Shown: in pieces, positions 43,014 through 52,087 of the stretch
Position numbering within the stretch: position 1 is the first letter of the stretch
How the letters are laid out: each line of letters opens with the position of its first letter
Assembly: GCA_036562635.1 (NCBI GenBank)
Contig: DATCJU010000114.1
Span: 5,876-69,875, forward strand
DNA from: DATCJU01 sp036562635
GTDB taxonomy: Bacteria > Actinomycetota > Actinomycetes > Mycobacteriales > Pseudonocardiaceae
Direction: 5' to 3'
Length of the DNA: 64,000 nt
The notes under the pieces: model-generated
Database searches by the model: none
The model's input: only the letters and a program-made list of their open reading frames with translations
Told to the model about the DNA's origin: nothing
Translations under genes and position numbers: made by a program

Positions 43014-44384
43014 GTGACCGACACCTCCGCCGACCTTGTGATCCTCGGCGGCGGCTCGGGCGGCTACGCCTGCGCGCTGCGCGCGGCTCAGCTCGGCCTG
43101 TCCGTCGTCCTGGTCGAGAAGGACAAGCTCGGAGGCACCTGCCTGCACCGCGGGTGCATCCCGACCAAGGCGCTGCTGCACGCGGCGGAGGTTGCCGACT
43201 CGGCGCGTGAGAGCGACCAGTTCGGGGTGAAGACCTCCCTTGAGGGCATCGACATGGCCGGAGTGAACTCCTACAAGGAGGGGGTGATCAGCCGGCTGTA
43301 CAAGGGCCTGCAGGGCCTGGTGAAGTCGCGCGGCATCACCTACGTCGAGGGCACCGGCCGGTTCGTCGCCCCGAACGCCGTCGAGGTCAACGGCCAGCGC
43401 TACACCGGCAAGAACGTGGTCCTGGCCACCGGTTCGTACGCCAAGACCCTGCCCGGTCTGGAGATCGGCGGCCGGATCGTCACCAGCGACCAGGCGCTGA
43501 ACCTGGACTACGTCCCGGAGAAGGTCGTCGTCCTGGGTGGCGGTGTCATCGGTGTCGAGTTCGCCAGCGTGTGGCGTTCCTTCGGCGCCGACGTGACCAT
43601 CGTCGAGGCGCTGCCCCGCCTGGTCCCGGCCGAGGACGAGTTCTGCTCCAAGCAGCTGGAGCGTGCGTTCCGCCGCCGGGGCATCAAGTTCAAGACCGGT
43701 GTGAAGTTCACCGGCGCCACCCAGTCCGAGACGGGTGTGACCGTCAGCCTGGAGTCCGGTGAGCAGCTCGAGGCCGACCTGCTGCTGGTCGCCGTGGGCC
43801 GGGGCCCCAACAGCGCGGGCCACGGCTACGAGGAGGCCGGTGTCCGCATGGAGCGCGGCTTCGTCCTGACCGACGAGCGGCTCCGCACCAACCTGCCCAA
43901 CGTCTACGCCGTCGGCGACCTGGTTCCGGGCCTGCAGCTGGCGCACCGAGGCTTCCAGCAGGGCATCTTCATCGCCGAGGAGATCGCCGGCCTGAACCCG
44001 CGGCCGATCGACGAGGCCGGCATCCCGCGGGTCACCTACTGCGAGCCCGAGGTGGCCTCCGTGGGGCTGACCGAGGCCCAGGCCCGCGAGAAGTACGGAA
44101 ACGTGGAGACGGTCACCTACGACCTGGCCGGTAACGGCAAGAGCCAGATCCTCAAGACCTCCGGTGCGATCAAGCTGGTCAAGGCCGCCGACGGTCCGGT
44201 CGTGGGTGTGCACATGGTCGGTTCCCGCGTCGGCGAGCTGATCGGCGAGGCACAGTTGATCTTCAACTGGGAGGCCCACGCCGAGGACGTCGCCCCGCTG
44301 GTGCACGCGCACCCGACCCAGAACGAAGCGCTCGGCGAGGCCCACCTCGCCCTGGCCGGCAAGCCGCTGCACGCGCACGGCTGA
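43014..44384 (+). CDS. lpdA: Dihydrolipoyl dehydrogenase
   Basis: A 456-residue FAD-dependent disulfide oxidoreductase (E3) that reoxidises lipoyl groups of 2-oxoacid dehydrogenase complexes. The redox-active disulfide is in GGTCLHRGCIPTK, FAD binds at LGGGSGGYACALRAAQ and NAD at VLGGGVIGVEFASVW, and the C-terminal active-site histidine is in HAHPTQNEAL. The GTG at 43014 has GAGGAG five bases upstream. It is 54 bases ahead of sucB, which makes and uses its substrate. Confidence 0.96.
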   Translation: MTDTSADLVILGGGSGGYACALRAAQLGLSVVLVEKDKLGGTCLHRGCIPTKALLHAAEVADSARESDQFGVKTSLEGIDMAGVNSYKEGVISRLYKGLQGLVKSRGITYVEGTGRFVAPNAVEVNGQRYTGKNVVLATGSYAKTLPGLEIGGRIVTSDQALNLDYVPEKVVVLGGGVIGVEFASVWRSFGADVTIVEALPRLVPAEDEFCSKQLERAFRRRGIKFKTGVKFTGATQSETGVTVSLESGEQLEADLLLVAVGRGPNSAGHGYEEAGVRMERGFVLTDERLRTNLPNVYAVGDLVPGLQLAHRGFQQGIFIAEEIAGLNPRPIDEAGIPRVTYCEPEVASVGLTEAQAREKYGNVETVTYDLAGNGKSQILKTSGAIKLVKAADGPVVGVHMVGSRVGELIGEAQLIFNWEAHAEDVAPLVHAHPTQNEALGEAHLALAGKPLHAHG

Positions 44385-44438
44385 CGCCGTCGGGCCCAAG
44401 GTCAGCCAAGCGAGCAACCAACGAGGAGTCAGCTGAAA

Positions 44439-46142
44439 ATGGCCATCTCCGTACAGATGCCGGCGCTCGGTGAGAGCGTCACCGAGGGCACGGTCACCCG
44501 GTGGCTCAAGCAGCCCGGCGACACCGTCGAGGTGGACGAGCCGCTGCTGGAGGTCTCCACCGACAAGGTCGACACCGAGATCCCCTCGCCCGCTGCCGGT
44601 GTCCTGCTGGAGATCAAGGTCGGTGAGGACGAGACCGTCGAGGTGGGCGCCGAGCTGGCCGTGATCGGCGAGCCGGGTGAGGCCCCGGCCTCCGCTCCGG
44701 CTCCGCAGGGCGAGCAGGCGGCCCCGGCCGCTCCGGCCGCTCCGGCCCCGGCCGCTCCGGCCCCGGCCCAGGCCGCTCCGGCCGCGCAGCCGAGCCAGCC
44801 GCAGCCCGCGCCGCAGGGTGGTGCCGCCCAGGGCACCCCGGTGACCATGCCGGCGCTCGGTGAGAGCGTCACCGAGGGCACGGTCACCCGGTGGCTCAAG
44901 CAGCCCGGCGACACCGTCGAGGTGGACGAGCCGCTGCTGGAGGTCTCCACCGACAAGGTCGACACCGAGATCCCCTCGCCCGTCGCCGGTGTCCTGCTGG
45001 AGATCAAGGTCGGTGAGGACGAGACCGTCGAGGTGGGCGCCGAGCTGGCCGTGATCGGTGACCCGTCAGCCGCCCCGGCTCCGGCCCCGGCCCCGGCTCC
45101 GGCCGCTCCGGCCGAGCAGGTCCAGGAGGCCGCCCCGGCCGCCGCACCCGCTCCGGCCCCGGCTCCGGCCGCCGGCAAGCCGGAGACCGACGGTGGGGCC
45201 AAGCAGCAGCCCTACGTGACCCCGCTGGTGCGCAAGCTCGCCGCCGAGCACGGGGTGGACCTGTCCACCATCAAGGGCACCGGTGTCGGTGGGCGGATCC
45301 GCAAGCAGGACGTCCTGGCCGCCGTCGAGGCGGCGAAGGCCGCCCAGCAGGCCCCGGCCCCGGCCGCCGCACCCGCCCCGGCCGCCGCGCCCGTGACCCC
45401 GTCGCCGGAGGCCCAGGCGCTCCGCGGCAAGACCGAGAAGATGTCTCGGCTGCGGCAGATCGTCGCCCAGCGCACCCGCGAGTCGCTGCAGGTGTCGGCC
45501 CAGCTCACCCAGGTCTTCGAGGTGGACGTCACCAAGATCGCGCGGCTGCGGGCCCGGGCCAAGGCGGCCTTCGAGGCGCGGGAGGGCGTCAAGCTCACCT
45601 TCCTGCCGTTCTTCGCCAAGGCCGCCGTCGAGGCGCTCAAGCAGCACCCGAAGCTGAACGCGTCGATCAACGAGGAGACCCGGGAGGTCACCTACCACGG
45701 CGCCGAGCACCTGGGCATCGCGATCGACACCGAGCGCGGCCTGATCAACGCGGTGATCCACAACGCCGGCGACCTGAACCTGGCGGGCCTGGCCCACAAG
45801 ATCGCCGACCTCGCCGCGCGCGCCCGCGCGAACAAGATCACCCCGGACGAGCTGGCCGGCGGTACGTTCTCGCTGACCAACCTCGGCAGCAACGGTGCAC
45901 TGTTCGACACGCCGATCCTGGTGCAGCCGCAGGTCGGCATCCTCGGTGTCGGCGTGGTGCGCAAGCGCCCGGTCGTGGTGACCGGCGAGGACGGCGAGGA
46001 CACCATCGCGATCCGTTCGATGGCCTACCTGGCGCTGACCTACGACCACCGCCTGGTCGACGGCGCCGACGCCGGCCGGTTCCTCACCACCATCAAGAAC
46101 CGGCTGGAGGAGGGGGCCTTCGAAGGGGAGCTGGGCCTGTAA
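44439..46142 (+). CDS. sucB: 2-oxoacid dehydrogenase E2, dihydrolipoyllysine acyltransferase with two lipoyl domains
   Basis: A 567-residue E2 core enzyme, SucB/DlaT type. Lipoyl domains lie at about residues 2-77 and 132-207, each with a lipoylated lysine in the STDKVDTE turn. Ala/Pro-rich linkers separate them. The subunit-binding domain is at about 245-285 (TPLVRKLAAEHGVD), and the catalytic acyltransferase domain at about 335-567 has His537 and Asp541 in YDHRLVDGAD. It corresponds to Rv2215 (dlaT), which serves pyruvate dehydrogenase and antioxidant reactions, so either name is possible. The two lipoyl segments are almost identical in DNA. Confidence 0.95.
   Translation: MAISVQMPALGESVTEGTVTRWLKQPGDTVEVDEPLLEVSTDKVDTEIPSPAAGVLLEIKVGEDETVEVGAELAVIGEPGEAPASAPAPQGEQAAPAAPAAPAPAAPAPAQAAPAAQPSQPQPAPQGGAAQGTPVTMPALGESVTEGTVTRWLKQPGDTVEVDEPLLEVSTDKVDTEIPSPVAGVLLEIKVGEDETVEVGAELAVIGDPSAAPAPAPAPAPAAPAEQVQEAAPAAAPAPAPAPAAGKPETDGGAKQQPYVTPLVRKLAAEHGVDLSTIKGTGVGGRIRKQDVLAAVEAAKAAQQAPAPAAAPAPAAAPVTPSPEAQALRGKTEKMSRLRQIVAQRTRESLQVSAQLTQVFEVDVTKIARLRARAKAAFEAREGVKLTFLPFFAKAAVEALKQHPKLNASINEETREVTYHGAEHLGIAIDTERGLINAVIHNAGDLNLAGLAHKIADLAARARANKITPDELAGGTFSLTNLGSNGALFDTPILVQPQVGILGVGVVRKRPVVVTGEDGEDTIAIRSMAYLALTYDHRLVDGADAGRFLTTIKNRLEEGAFEGELGL
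44457..45058 (+). repeat. Near-identical 212-base direct repeat encoding the two lipoyl domains
   Basis: Bases 44457-44668 and 44847-45058 are copies exactly 390 bases (130 codons) apart. They differ at two adjacent positions, which changes one Ala codon to Val. Third codon positions are otherwise all identical. Confidence 0.95.
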
Positions 46143-46173
46143 CCCCTCGGCCGAGCACACCTCCCCGAGTCCG

Positions 46174-46207
46174 GAAGGGGCCCGTCGCACCCGCGGCGGG
46201 CCCCTTC
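46174..46207 (+). terminator. sucB terminator
   Basis: An 11-bp perfect stem (46174-46184 with 46197-46207) has a 12-base loop, 31 bases after the stop codon. Confidence 0.7.
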
Positions 46208-46289
46208 TCCGTCCCTGCACACCACCTGCCGGGACGAGCAGCCGCCGGAGCAAGTGCGGAATCGCGGCGGCTCGGCCACGATCAAGTCC

Positions 46290-47180
46290 ATGCGAATCGC
46301 GATCGCCGGATCGTCCGGTCTCATCGGCACGGCACTCGTCTCCGAGCTCCGGGCCCGGGGCCACGAGGTGGTGCGCCTGGTCCGCCGCCCCGCCGCCGCG
46401 CCGGACGAGCGCAGCTGGGACCCGCCCGCCGGTCGCCTGCAGGACGGTGCGCTGGACGGCGTGGACGCCGCGGTCAACCTGTGCGGGACCAGCATCGGCA
46501 CCCGCCGGTGGTCCCAAGCCCGCAAACAGATGATCCGGGACAGTCGCCTCGTCCCCACCGAGGTGCTGGCCACGGCCGTCGCCGAACAGGGTGTCCCCGT
46601 CCTGGTCAACGCCTCGGGCATCCACTACTACGGCGACACCGGGGACCGGGTGGTCGACGAGACCGCCCCCGGCGGGCACGGGTTCATGGCCGAGGTGTGC
46701 CGGGACTGGGAGGCGGCCACCGCCGCGGCACAGGAGGCCGGAGCCCGGGTGGTGCTGGCGCGCACCGCGGTCGTGCTCTCCCCCAGCGGGGGCATGCTCG
46801 GCCAGCTCCGGCCGCTGTTCCGCCTCTTCCTGGGAGGCCGCCTGGGCAGCGGCCGGCAGTACCTGTCCTGGATCTCGCTGGACGACGAGGTGGGAGCGCT
46901 GTGTTTCGTGCTGGAACGGTCGACGGTGTCCGGACCGGTCAACCTCACCGCACCCACCCCGGTGACCAACGCCGAGTTCACCCGGGCGCTGGGTGAGGCG
47001 CTGCACCGGCCGACGCCCTGGGTGGTGCCGTCGTTCGCGCTCCGCGCGGTGCTGGGCGAGGTCGCCGACGAGCTGGTCCTCACCGGGCCGCGTGCGGTGC
47101 CCACGGTGCTGCAACAGTACGGCTACCTCTTCCGGCACCCGTCGCTGTCGGATGCACTGGCCGCCTGTTGGGGTCGGTGA
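46290..47180 (+). CDS. TIGR01777-family NAD-dependent epimerase-like protein
   Basis: A 296-residue atypical short-chain dehydrogenase. The nucleotide loop is GSSGLIGTALVSEL; typical family segments are LCGTSIGTRRWSQARKQMI, NASGIHYYGDTGDRVVDE and YLSWISLDDEVGAL. The family is common next to lipoate genes in actinomycetes (Rv2216 here), but its substrate is unknown. The ATG at 46290 lies seven bases after CACGAT, so it may be leaderless. Confidence 0.9.
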   Translation: MRIAIAGSSGLIGTALVSELRARGHEVVRLVRRPAAAPDERSWDPPAGRLQDGALDGVDAAVNLCGTSIGTRRWSQARKQMIRDSRLVPTEVLATAVAEQGVPVLVNASGIHYYGDTGDRVVDETAPGGHGFMAEVCRDWEAATAAAQEAGARVVLARTAVVLSPSGGMLGQLRPLFRLFLGGRLGSGRQYLSWISLDDEVGALCFVLERSTVSGPVNLTAPTPVTNAEFTRALGEALHRPTPWVVPSFALRAVLGEVADELVLTGPRAVPTVLQQYGYLFRHPSLSDALAACWGR

Positions 47181-47225
47181 GACGTGACGTGCTCCCGACA
47201 GCTGGGGCTACCGACCGGTCGGGCG

Positions 47226-47231
47226 TAAGGT
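47226..47231 (+). promoter_or_regulatory. -10 element for leaderless lipB
   Basis: TAAGGT with an eight-base spacer to ATG 47240. Confidence 0.5.
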
Positions 47232-47239
47232 CCGAAGAC

Positions 47240-47983
47240 ATGAGCCGTCCCGTACTTTCCTGCCGTGCCTCGTCCGACCCGGTCGAGGTGCGTCACCTGG
47301 GCACGATCGACTACATGGCCGCCTGGGACCTGCAGCGCGAGCTGGCCGAGGCCCGCGCCACCGGCTCGGGCGGGGACGTGCTGCTGCTCCTGGAACACCC
47401 CTCGGTCTACACGGCGGGCAAGCGCACCCGCCCCGAGGACCGGCCGGTCGACGGAACCCCGGTCGTCGACGTCGACCGCGGTGGCAGGATCACCTGGCAC
47501 GGTCCGGGGCAGTTGGTCGGCTACCCGATCATCGGGCTGGCCGAGCCGATCGACGTGGTGGGTTACGTGCGCCGTCTCGAGCAGGCGCTGATCGCCGTGT
47601 GCGACGAGCTGGGCGCCCCCGGGGCCGGACGGGTCGAGGGCCGGAGCGGAGTGTGGTTCCCCGCGGACGACACTCGACCGGAGCGCAAGGTGGCCGCGAT
47701 CGGGGTGCGGGTACAGCGCGGGGTCACCATGCACGGTTTCGCCATCAACTGCGACCCGGACATGTCGGTGTGGGACCGCATCGTGCCCTGCGGTATCGCA
47801 GACGCGGGAGTCACCTCTCTGGCCGCGGAGCTGGGCCGCAGTGTGTCGGTGGCCGAGATCACCCCGTTGGTGGAGCGTGCGGTGCTGGCCGCACTGAACG
47901 GCGAGTTGCCGATCGAGGAGCGCAACCTGGAACGTGCCCAGCCCACCGCGGCCGGAGTCACCTTCGCACTGAGCCGGGCCTGA
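47240..47983 (+). CDS. lipB: Lipoyl(octanoyl) transferase
   Basis: A 247-residue enzyme that moves octanoyl groups from acyl carrier protein to lipoyl-domain lysines, such as those of SucB upstream. Motifs are LLLLEHPSVYTAGKR, RGGRITWHGPGQLVGYP and the active-site region MHGFAINCDPDM, with Cys in VPCGIADAGVTSL. The catalytic Lys is in ERKVAAIGVR. The start at ATG 47240 is preferred over an in-frame start at 47168, which overlaps the previous gene. Confidence 0.96.
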   Translation: MSRPVLSCRASSDPVEVRHLGTIDYMAAWDLQRELAEARATGSGGDVLLLLEHPSVYTAGKRTRPEDRPVDGTPVVDVDRGGRITWHGPGQLVGYPIIGLAEPIDVVGYVRRLEQALIAVCDELGAPGAGRVEGRSGVWFPADDTRPERKVAAIGVRVQRGVTMHGFAINCDPDMSVWDRIVPCGIADAGVTSLAAELGRSVSVAEITPLVERAVLAALNGELPIEERNLERAQPTAAGVTFALSRA

Positions 47984-48091
47984 TCCCCGGACGCGACGTC
48001 CCCACCGACGGGTCCTCCACCACGGGATGTTCCCCGGAGGTCACCGAACGCGTCATACTCGCCTGCCCCGACACGGCGACTGGAGCGACAC

Positions 48092-48487
48092 ATGACGCTG
48101 AGCGTGCGGAACATCACGTTCGACTGCACCGACCCGTACCGGTTGGCGGCGTTCTGGAGCGAGGTCACCGGTTTCCGGGAGGATCCGGACAACCCCAACG
48201 CCCCCGACGACCCCGAGGGGTTGCTCGTCTCGCCGAACGGTGACCTCGCGCTGCTGTTCATCAGGGTCCCCGAGGGCAAACAGGTCAAGAACCGGCTGCA
48301 CCTGGACCTGTGCCCCACCGAGGGGACCCGGGACGAGGAGGTCGAGCGCCTGTTGGGCCTCGGCGCGACGATGGTGGCCGACCGGCGCAATCCGGACGGC
48401 ACCGGCTGGGCCGTACTGGCCGATCCGGAGGGTAACGAGTTCTGCGTGATACGCAGCGCCGCGGAACGTGACGCCGCGGGTGGCTGA
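48092..48487 (+). CDS. VOC-superfamily (glyoxalase-like) protein
   Basis: A 131-residue vicinal-oxygen-chelate protein (VRNITFDCTDPYRLAAFWSE at the start, FIRVPEGKQVKNRLHLDL, WAVLADPEGNEFCVI at the end). Members include dioxygenases, isomerases and resistance proteins; nothing in the sequence decides which. The ATG at 48092 has a GGAG eight bases upstream. It is one of three genes that separate lipB from lipA here and ends at a perfect hairpin. Confidence 0.88.
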   Translation: MTLSVRNITFDCTDPYRLAAFWSEVTGFREDPDNPNAPDDPEGLLVSPNGDLALLFIRVPEGKQVKNRLHLDLCPTEGTRDEEVERLLGLGATMVADRRNPDGTGWAVLADPEGNEFCVIRSAAERDAAGG

Positions 48488-48544
48488 GCACCCGACCGAC
48501 GGTCGCCCACCCGGGCAGGACCATCCCGAGACCCCGGAACCGTC

Positions 48545-48579
48545 ACCGGCCGGGCCGCAGGCAGAGCGGCCCGGCCGGT
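48545..48579. terminator. Bidirectional terminator between the VOC and LLM-oxidoreductase genes
   Basis: A perfect 14-bp stem (48545-48558 with 48566-48579) and a seven-base loop lie between convergent genes. Confidence 0.85.
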
Positions 48580-48591
48580 GCCCGGTGGTGC

Positions 48592-49539
48592 TCAGGACAG
48601 CTGCGGCACGACCTGCGCGGCGATCAGCTCGATGTGCTCCAGGTCGGACAGGTCGAGCACCTGCAGGTAGATCCGGCTGATCCCGGTGCGCTCCCGCCAG
48701 GTCCCGAGCTTGTCCACCACCTCGGCCGGTGAACCGGCCAGACCGTTGCGACGCAGTTCGTCCACCTCACGGCCGATGGCGTCGGCCCGGCGGGCGACCT
48801 CGGCCTCGTCACGACCGACACACACCACCAGGGCGGCCGAGCGGACGATCTCGGCAGGGTCGCGGCCGATCTCCCGGCAGGCTGCGTCGACCCGCTCGAA
48901 CTGGGTGACCGCGGTGTCGAGGTCGACGAACGGCACGTTGAACTCGTTGGCGAAACGGGCCGCCAGCTGCGGGGTGCGCTTGGCGCCCCGGCCACCGACC
49001 AGCACCGGGGGACGAGGCCGCTGCACCGGCTTGGGCAGCGCCGGCGAGTCGGTGAGCCGGTAGTACTTGCCCTCGAAGTCGAAGGTCTCCCCCTCCGGGG
49101 TCTCCCACAGCCCGGTGATGATCTCCAGCTGCTCGGCGTAACGGTCGAACCGCTCGCCCACCTCGGGGAACGGGATGCCGTAGGCGGTGTGCTCCTCGAG
49201 GTACCAACCGGCACCGAGCCCGAACTCGACCCGCCCGCCGGACATCTGGTCCACCTGGGCCACCGCGATGGCCAGGGGTCCGGGGTACCGGAAGGTCGCC
49301 GCGGTCATCAGGGTGCCCAGACGCAGCCGGGACGTCTCCCGAGCCAGGCCGGCCAGGGTGACCCAGGCGTCGGTCGGCCCGGGCAGTCCGCTCACCGACC
49401 CCATCTTCAGGTAGTGGTCGGAGCGGAAGAAGGCGTCGTACCCGGCCTCCTCGGCGCAACGTGCCACGCGCAGCAGGTCGTCGTAGGTCGCCCCCTGCTG
49501 GGGCTCGGTGAAGATCCGGAACTGGAATGCGTTGGCCAC
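48592..49539 (-). CDS. LLM-class F420-dependent oxidoreductase
   Basis: A 315-residue luciferase-like TIM-barrel oxidoreductase. Features are FRIFTEPQQGATYDDLLRVA at the start, FRSDHYLKMG, LGTLMTAATFRYPGPLAIAVAQVDQMSGGR and GLGAGWYLEEH, the usual pattern of the F420-dependent group of actinomycetes. The substrate is unknown. The GTG at 49539 is chosen because a TACCCT hexamer ends eight bases before it; a TTG at 49548 would overlap the hexamer. The gene is transcribed alone. Confidence 0.88.
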   Translation of the reverse strand: MANAFQFRIFTEPQQGATYDDLLRVARCAEEAGYDAFFRSDHYLKMGSVSGLPGPTDAWVTLAGLARETSRLRLGTLMTAATFRYPGPLAIAVAQVDQMSGGRVEFGLGAGWYLEEHTAYGIPFPEVGERFDRYAEQLEIITGLWETPEGETFDFEGKYYRLTDSPALPKPVQRPRPPVLVGGRGAKRTPQLAARFANEFNVPFVDLDTAVTQFERVDAACREIGRDPAEIVRSAALVVCVGRDEAEVARRADAIGREVDELRRNGLAGSPAEVVDKLGTWRERTGISRIYLQVLDLSDLEHIELIAAQVVPQLS

Positions 49540-49547
49540 GTGTTCCA

Positions 49548-49553
49548 AGGGTA
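49548..49553 (-). promoter_or_regulatory. -10 element for leaderless LLM-oxidoreductase gene
   Basis: TACCCT on the minus strand with an eight-base spacer to GTG 49539. Confidence 0.5.
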
Positions 49554-50066
49554 TTCACCCGGGGTGGAACCGCCCGCCGAACGCCGGGGCGTCGGCGAGC
49601 GGCGTGGAACGTCTCCGCACGAGGTGCGGAGATCCCGGAGCCGGACACGGGGTCCCGGGAAACCAGGTCCCGACGAGGCCGGGTGTGCGTGCGTGCCGGG
49701 ACGTCCGCACCGGTTCGTTGCCGCGTCCCGGCGTTCCGGTCCCCCGTGACGGTGCACCTGCCCCGGCGGGACACCTCCGTCGCAGGGGGAGGAACCGTGG
49801 ACCGGCCCACGGTCGCACCACCCTCGCGTTCGACGGTGGGTTCCGTGGGACGGTGATCCGTCCCGGCGAACCCCCGCACCAGGAGACGCGCCGTCCACGA
49901 CGGTCCCGCCCCGGGCGGTACCCGGTACGGTCGGGCCGGGGTTTTCGATCATCCTGCGGAACCGGGAACGTCCACCCGGCCACTTCTTCCGGCACCGGGT
50001 GGCCCCGATCCTGATCGGCGCAGAACCGAGGTGACGTCCAACCCCCGTGGACGGTAGTGAGGAACC
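49554..50066. other. Intergenic stretch without recognised gene
   Basis: Open frames here are short, Arg/Pro/Gly-rich and without family character or consistent third-position bias, so I see no gene. The stretch holds the divergent promoters of the LLM oxidoreductase and the short-chain dehydrogenase. It may be decayed sequence. Confidence 0.5.
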
Positions 50067-50999
50067 ATGCCGACGTGGAACATCACCGACATCCCGGACC
50101 AGACCGGCCGCACCGTCCTGATCACCGGGGCGAACTCGGGGCTCGGCCTGGCCAGTGCCCGAGTGCTGGCCGCCCGTGGTGCACGGGTCCTGCTGGCCTG
50201 TCGCTCACCGGAACGCGGCCGGGCCGCACTCGAACAGGTGCGCCGCGTCGGCCCCGCCGATCTGGTGCAGCTGGACCTGAGCGACCTGTCCTCGGTCCGA
50301 CGGGCCGCCGAGGAGATCCGCGACCGCACCGGTGACTCGCTGGACGTGCTGATGAACAACGCGGGGGTGATGGCCACCCCGCTGCGGCGCACGGTGGACG
50401 GTTTCGAGCTGCAACTCGGCACGAACCACCTCGGCCATGCGGCGCTCACCTGGCTGCTGGGGCCGGCTCTGCGCAACGGCACCGCCCCGCGTGTGGTCAC
50501 GGTGTCGAGCCTGAGCCACCGGAGTGGCAGGCTGGGCCTGGACGACCTCAACTTCGAGCGACGCCGCTACCGCCCCGGCCAGGCCTACAGCCAGTCCAAG
50601 CTGGCCAATCTGCTGTTCGCCTTCGAGCTGGACCGGCGGGCCCGGGCCAGGGGCCTCGACCTGGTGAGCGTGGCCGCCCACCCGGGGGTGGTCGCGACCG
50701 AACTGGCGGCGAACACGACCCGCTCCCACTCGGACAACCCCACCGTGGCCCGTGTCGCCCGTTTTCTCACCCACCTGGTGTCCCAGCCGATCCGACGCGG
50801 CGTGCTGCCCCAGCTGTACGCCGCGACCGCACCGGACGTGCGTGGCGGTGACTTCTTCGGGCCCGACGGCCTCGGCGAGGTGTACGGACGCGGGGTGCGG
50901 CGGGCGACCCCCAGTGCCGCCGCGCAGGACCCGGCCACCGCGGCCGCGCTGTGGGAACGGACCGCGGAACTGACCGGTGTCTCTCCCTACCCGTGTTGA
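50067..50999 (+). CDS. Short-chain dehydrogenase/reductase (retinol dehydrogenase-like)
   Basis: A 310-residue classical-type SDR. The cofactor loop is TGANSGLG (residues about 19-26), NNAG is at about 97, the Ser of the active site is in VSSLSH, and the catalytic pair is in YSQSK. RSPER near residue 52 suggests NADP(H) preference. It resembles the retinol dehydrogenase/WW-domain oxidoreductase group, in which actinobacterial substrates are mostly unknown. GTGAGGA precedes the ATG. It is 86 bases upstream of lipA. Confidence 0.92.
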   Translation: MPTWNITDIPDQTGRTVLITGANSGLGLASARVLAARGARVLLACRSPERGRAALEQVRRVGPADLVQLDLSDLSSVRRAAEEIRDRTGDSLDVLMNNAGVMATPLRRTVDGFELQLGTNHLGHAALTWLLGPALRNGTAPRVVTVSSLSHRSGRLGLDDLNFERRRYRPGQAYSQSKLANLLFAFELDRRARARGLDLVSVAAHPGVVATELAANTTRSHSDNPTVARVARFLTHLVSQPIRRGVLPQLYAATAPDVRGGDFFGPDGLGEVYGRGVRRATPSAAAQDPATAAALWERTAELTGVSPYPC

Positions 51000-51072
51000 C
51001 CGTCGGAGGTGTCCACCGTGTCCCACCTGGGCGGAACGAGGAGCGTGACTCCTGACACCTCGCGGCGCGGCG

Positions 51073-51078
51073 TAGGGT
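51073..51078 (+). promoter_or_regulatory. -10 element for leaderless lipA
   Basis: TAGGGT with a seven-base spacer to GTG 51086. Confidence 0.55.
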
Positions 51079-51085
51079 GGTGCGC

Positions 51086-52087
51086 GTGAGCGTCGCACCG
51101 GAGGGGCGCAAGCTGCTGCGGCTCGAGGTCCGCAACAGCCAGACGCCGATCGAGAAGAAGCCCTCGTGGATCAAGACCCGGGCCAAGATGGGGCCGGAGT
51201 ACCGGGAGCTGAAGGGCCTGGTGCGCCGCGAGGGCCTGCACACGGTCTGTGAGGAAGCCGGCTGTCCCAACATCTACGAGTGCTGGGAGGACCGGGAGGC
51301 CACCTTCCTCATCGGGGGTGAGCAGTGCACCCGTCGCTGCGACTTCTGCCAGATCGACACCGGCAAGCCCGCCGAGTTCGATCGTGACGAGCCCCGGCGG
51401 GTGGCCGAGTCGGTGCGGGCCATGGGCCTGCGTTACTCCACGGTCACCGGCGTGGCACGGGACGACCTGCCCGACGGCGGTGCCTGGCTGTACGCCGAGA
51501 CCGTCCGGCAGATCCACGCGCTCAACCCGGGCACTGGGGTGGAGCTGCTCATTCCCGACTTCAACGCCCGCCCCGACCAGCTCGCCGAGGTGTTCGGTTC
51601 CCGCCCCGAGGTCCTGGCGCACAACCTGGAGACCGTGCCGCGGATCTTCAAGCGGATCCGGCCCGCGTTCCGCTACGAGCGGTCGCTGGAGGTGATCACC
51701 CGTGCCCGGGAGGCCGGGCTGGTCACCAAGTCCAACCTGATCCTGGGCATGGGTGAGACCCCCGAGGAGGTGACGAGCGCCCTGCACGACCTGTACAACG
51801 CCGGGTGCGAGATCGTCACCATCACCCAGTACCTGCGGCCCAGCCTGCGGCACCACCCGGTGGACCGCTGGGTCAAGCCCGAGGAGTTCCTGGAGCACAA
51901 GGCCACCGCCGAGGCGATCGGTTTCTCCGGTGTGATGGCCGGGCCGCTGGTCCGCTCCTCCTACCGCGCCGGCCGGCTCTACGCGCAGGCCGTGCTCAAG
52001 CGGGGTGAGAAGCTGCCCGAGCACCTGGCCCACCTGGCCGAGGCCGGCCCCGCCGCGCAGGAGGTCAGCGCCCTGCTGTCCCACTGA
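51086..52087 (+). CDS. lipA: Lipoyl synthase
   Basis: A 333-residue radical-SAM enzyme that inserts two sulfurs into octanoyl groups placed by LipB. The auxiliary cluster cysteines are in CEEAGCPNIYEC, and the SAM-binding cluster is in CTRRCDFC. The conserved RSSYRAG near the C-terminus contains the serine ligand. The GTG at 51086 follows a -10 hexamer by seven bases; a GTG at 51077 lies inside the hexamer. With lipB, sucB and lpdA it completes lipoate synthesis and use. Confidence 0.97.
   Translation: MSVAPEGRKLLRLEVRNSQTPIEKKPSWIKTRAKMGPEYRELKGLVRREGLHTVCEEAGCPNIYECWEDREATFLIGGEQCTRRCDFCQIDTGKPAEFDRDEPRRVAESVRAMGLRYSTVTGVARDDLPDGGAWLYAETVRQIHALNPGTGVELLIPDFNARPDQLAEVFGSRPEVLAHNLETVPRIFKRIRPAFRYERSLEVITRAREAGLVTKSNLILGMGETPEEVTSALHDLYNAGCEIVTITQYLRPSLRHHPVDRWVKPEEFLEHKATAEAIGFSGVMAGPLVRSSYRAGRLYAQAVLKRGEKLPEHLAHLAEAGPAAQEVSALLSH

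Noticed and set aside
49555..49995. Open frame of 146 codons in the gap before the short-chain dehydrogenase
   Set aside because: The translation is Arg/Pro/Gly-rich without hydrophobic pattern, which is typical of non-coding GC-rich DNA.
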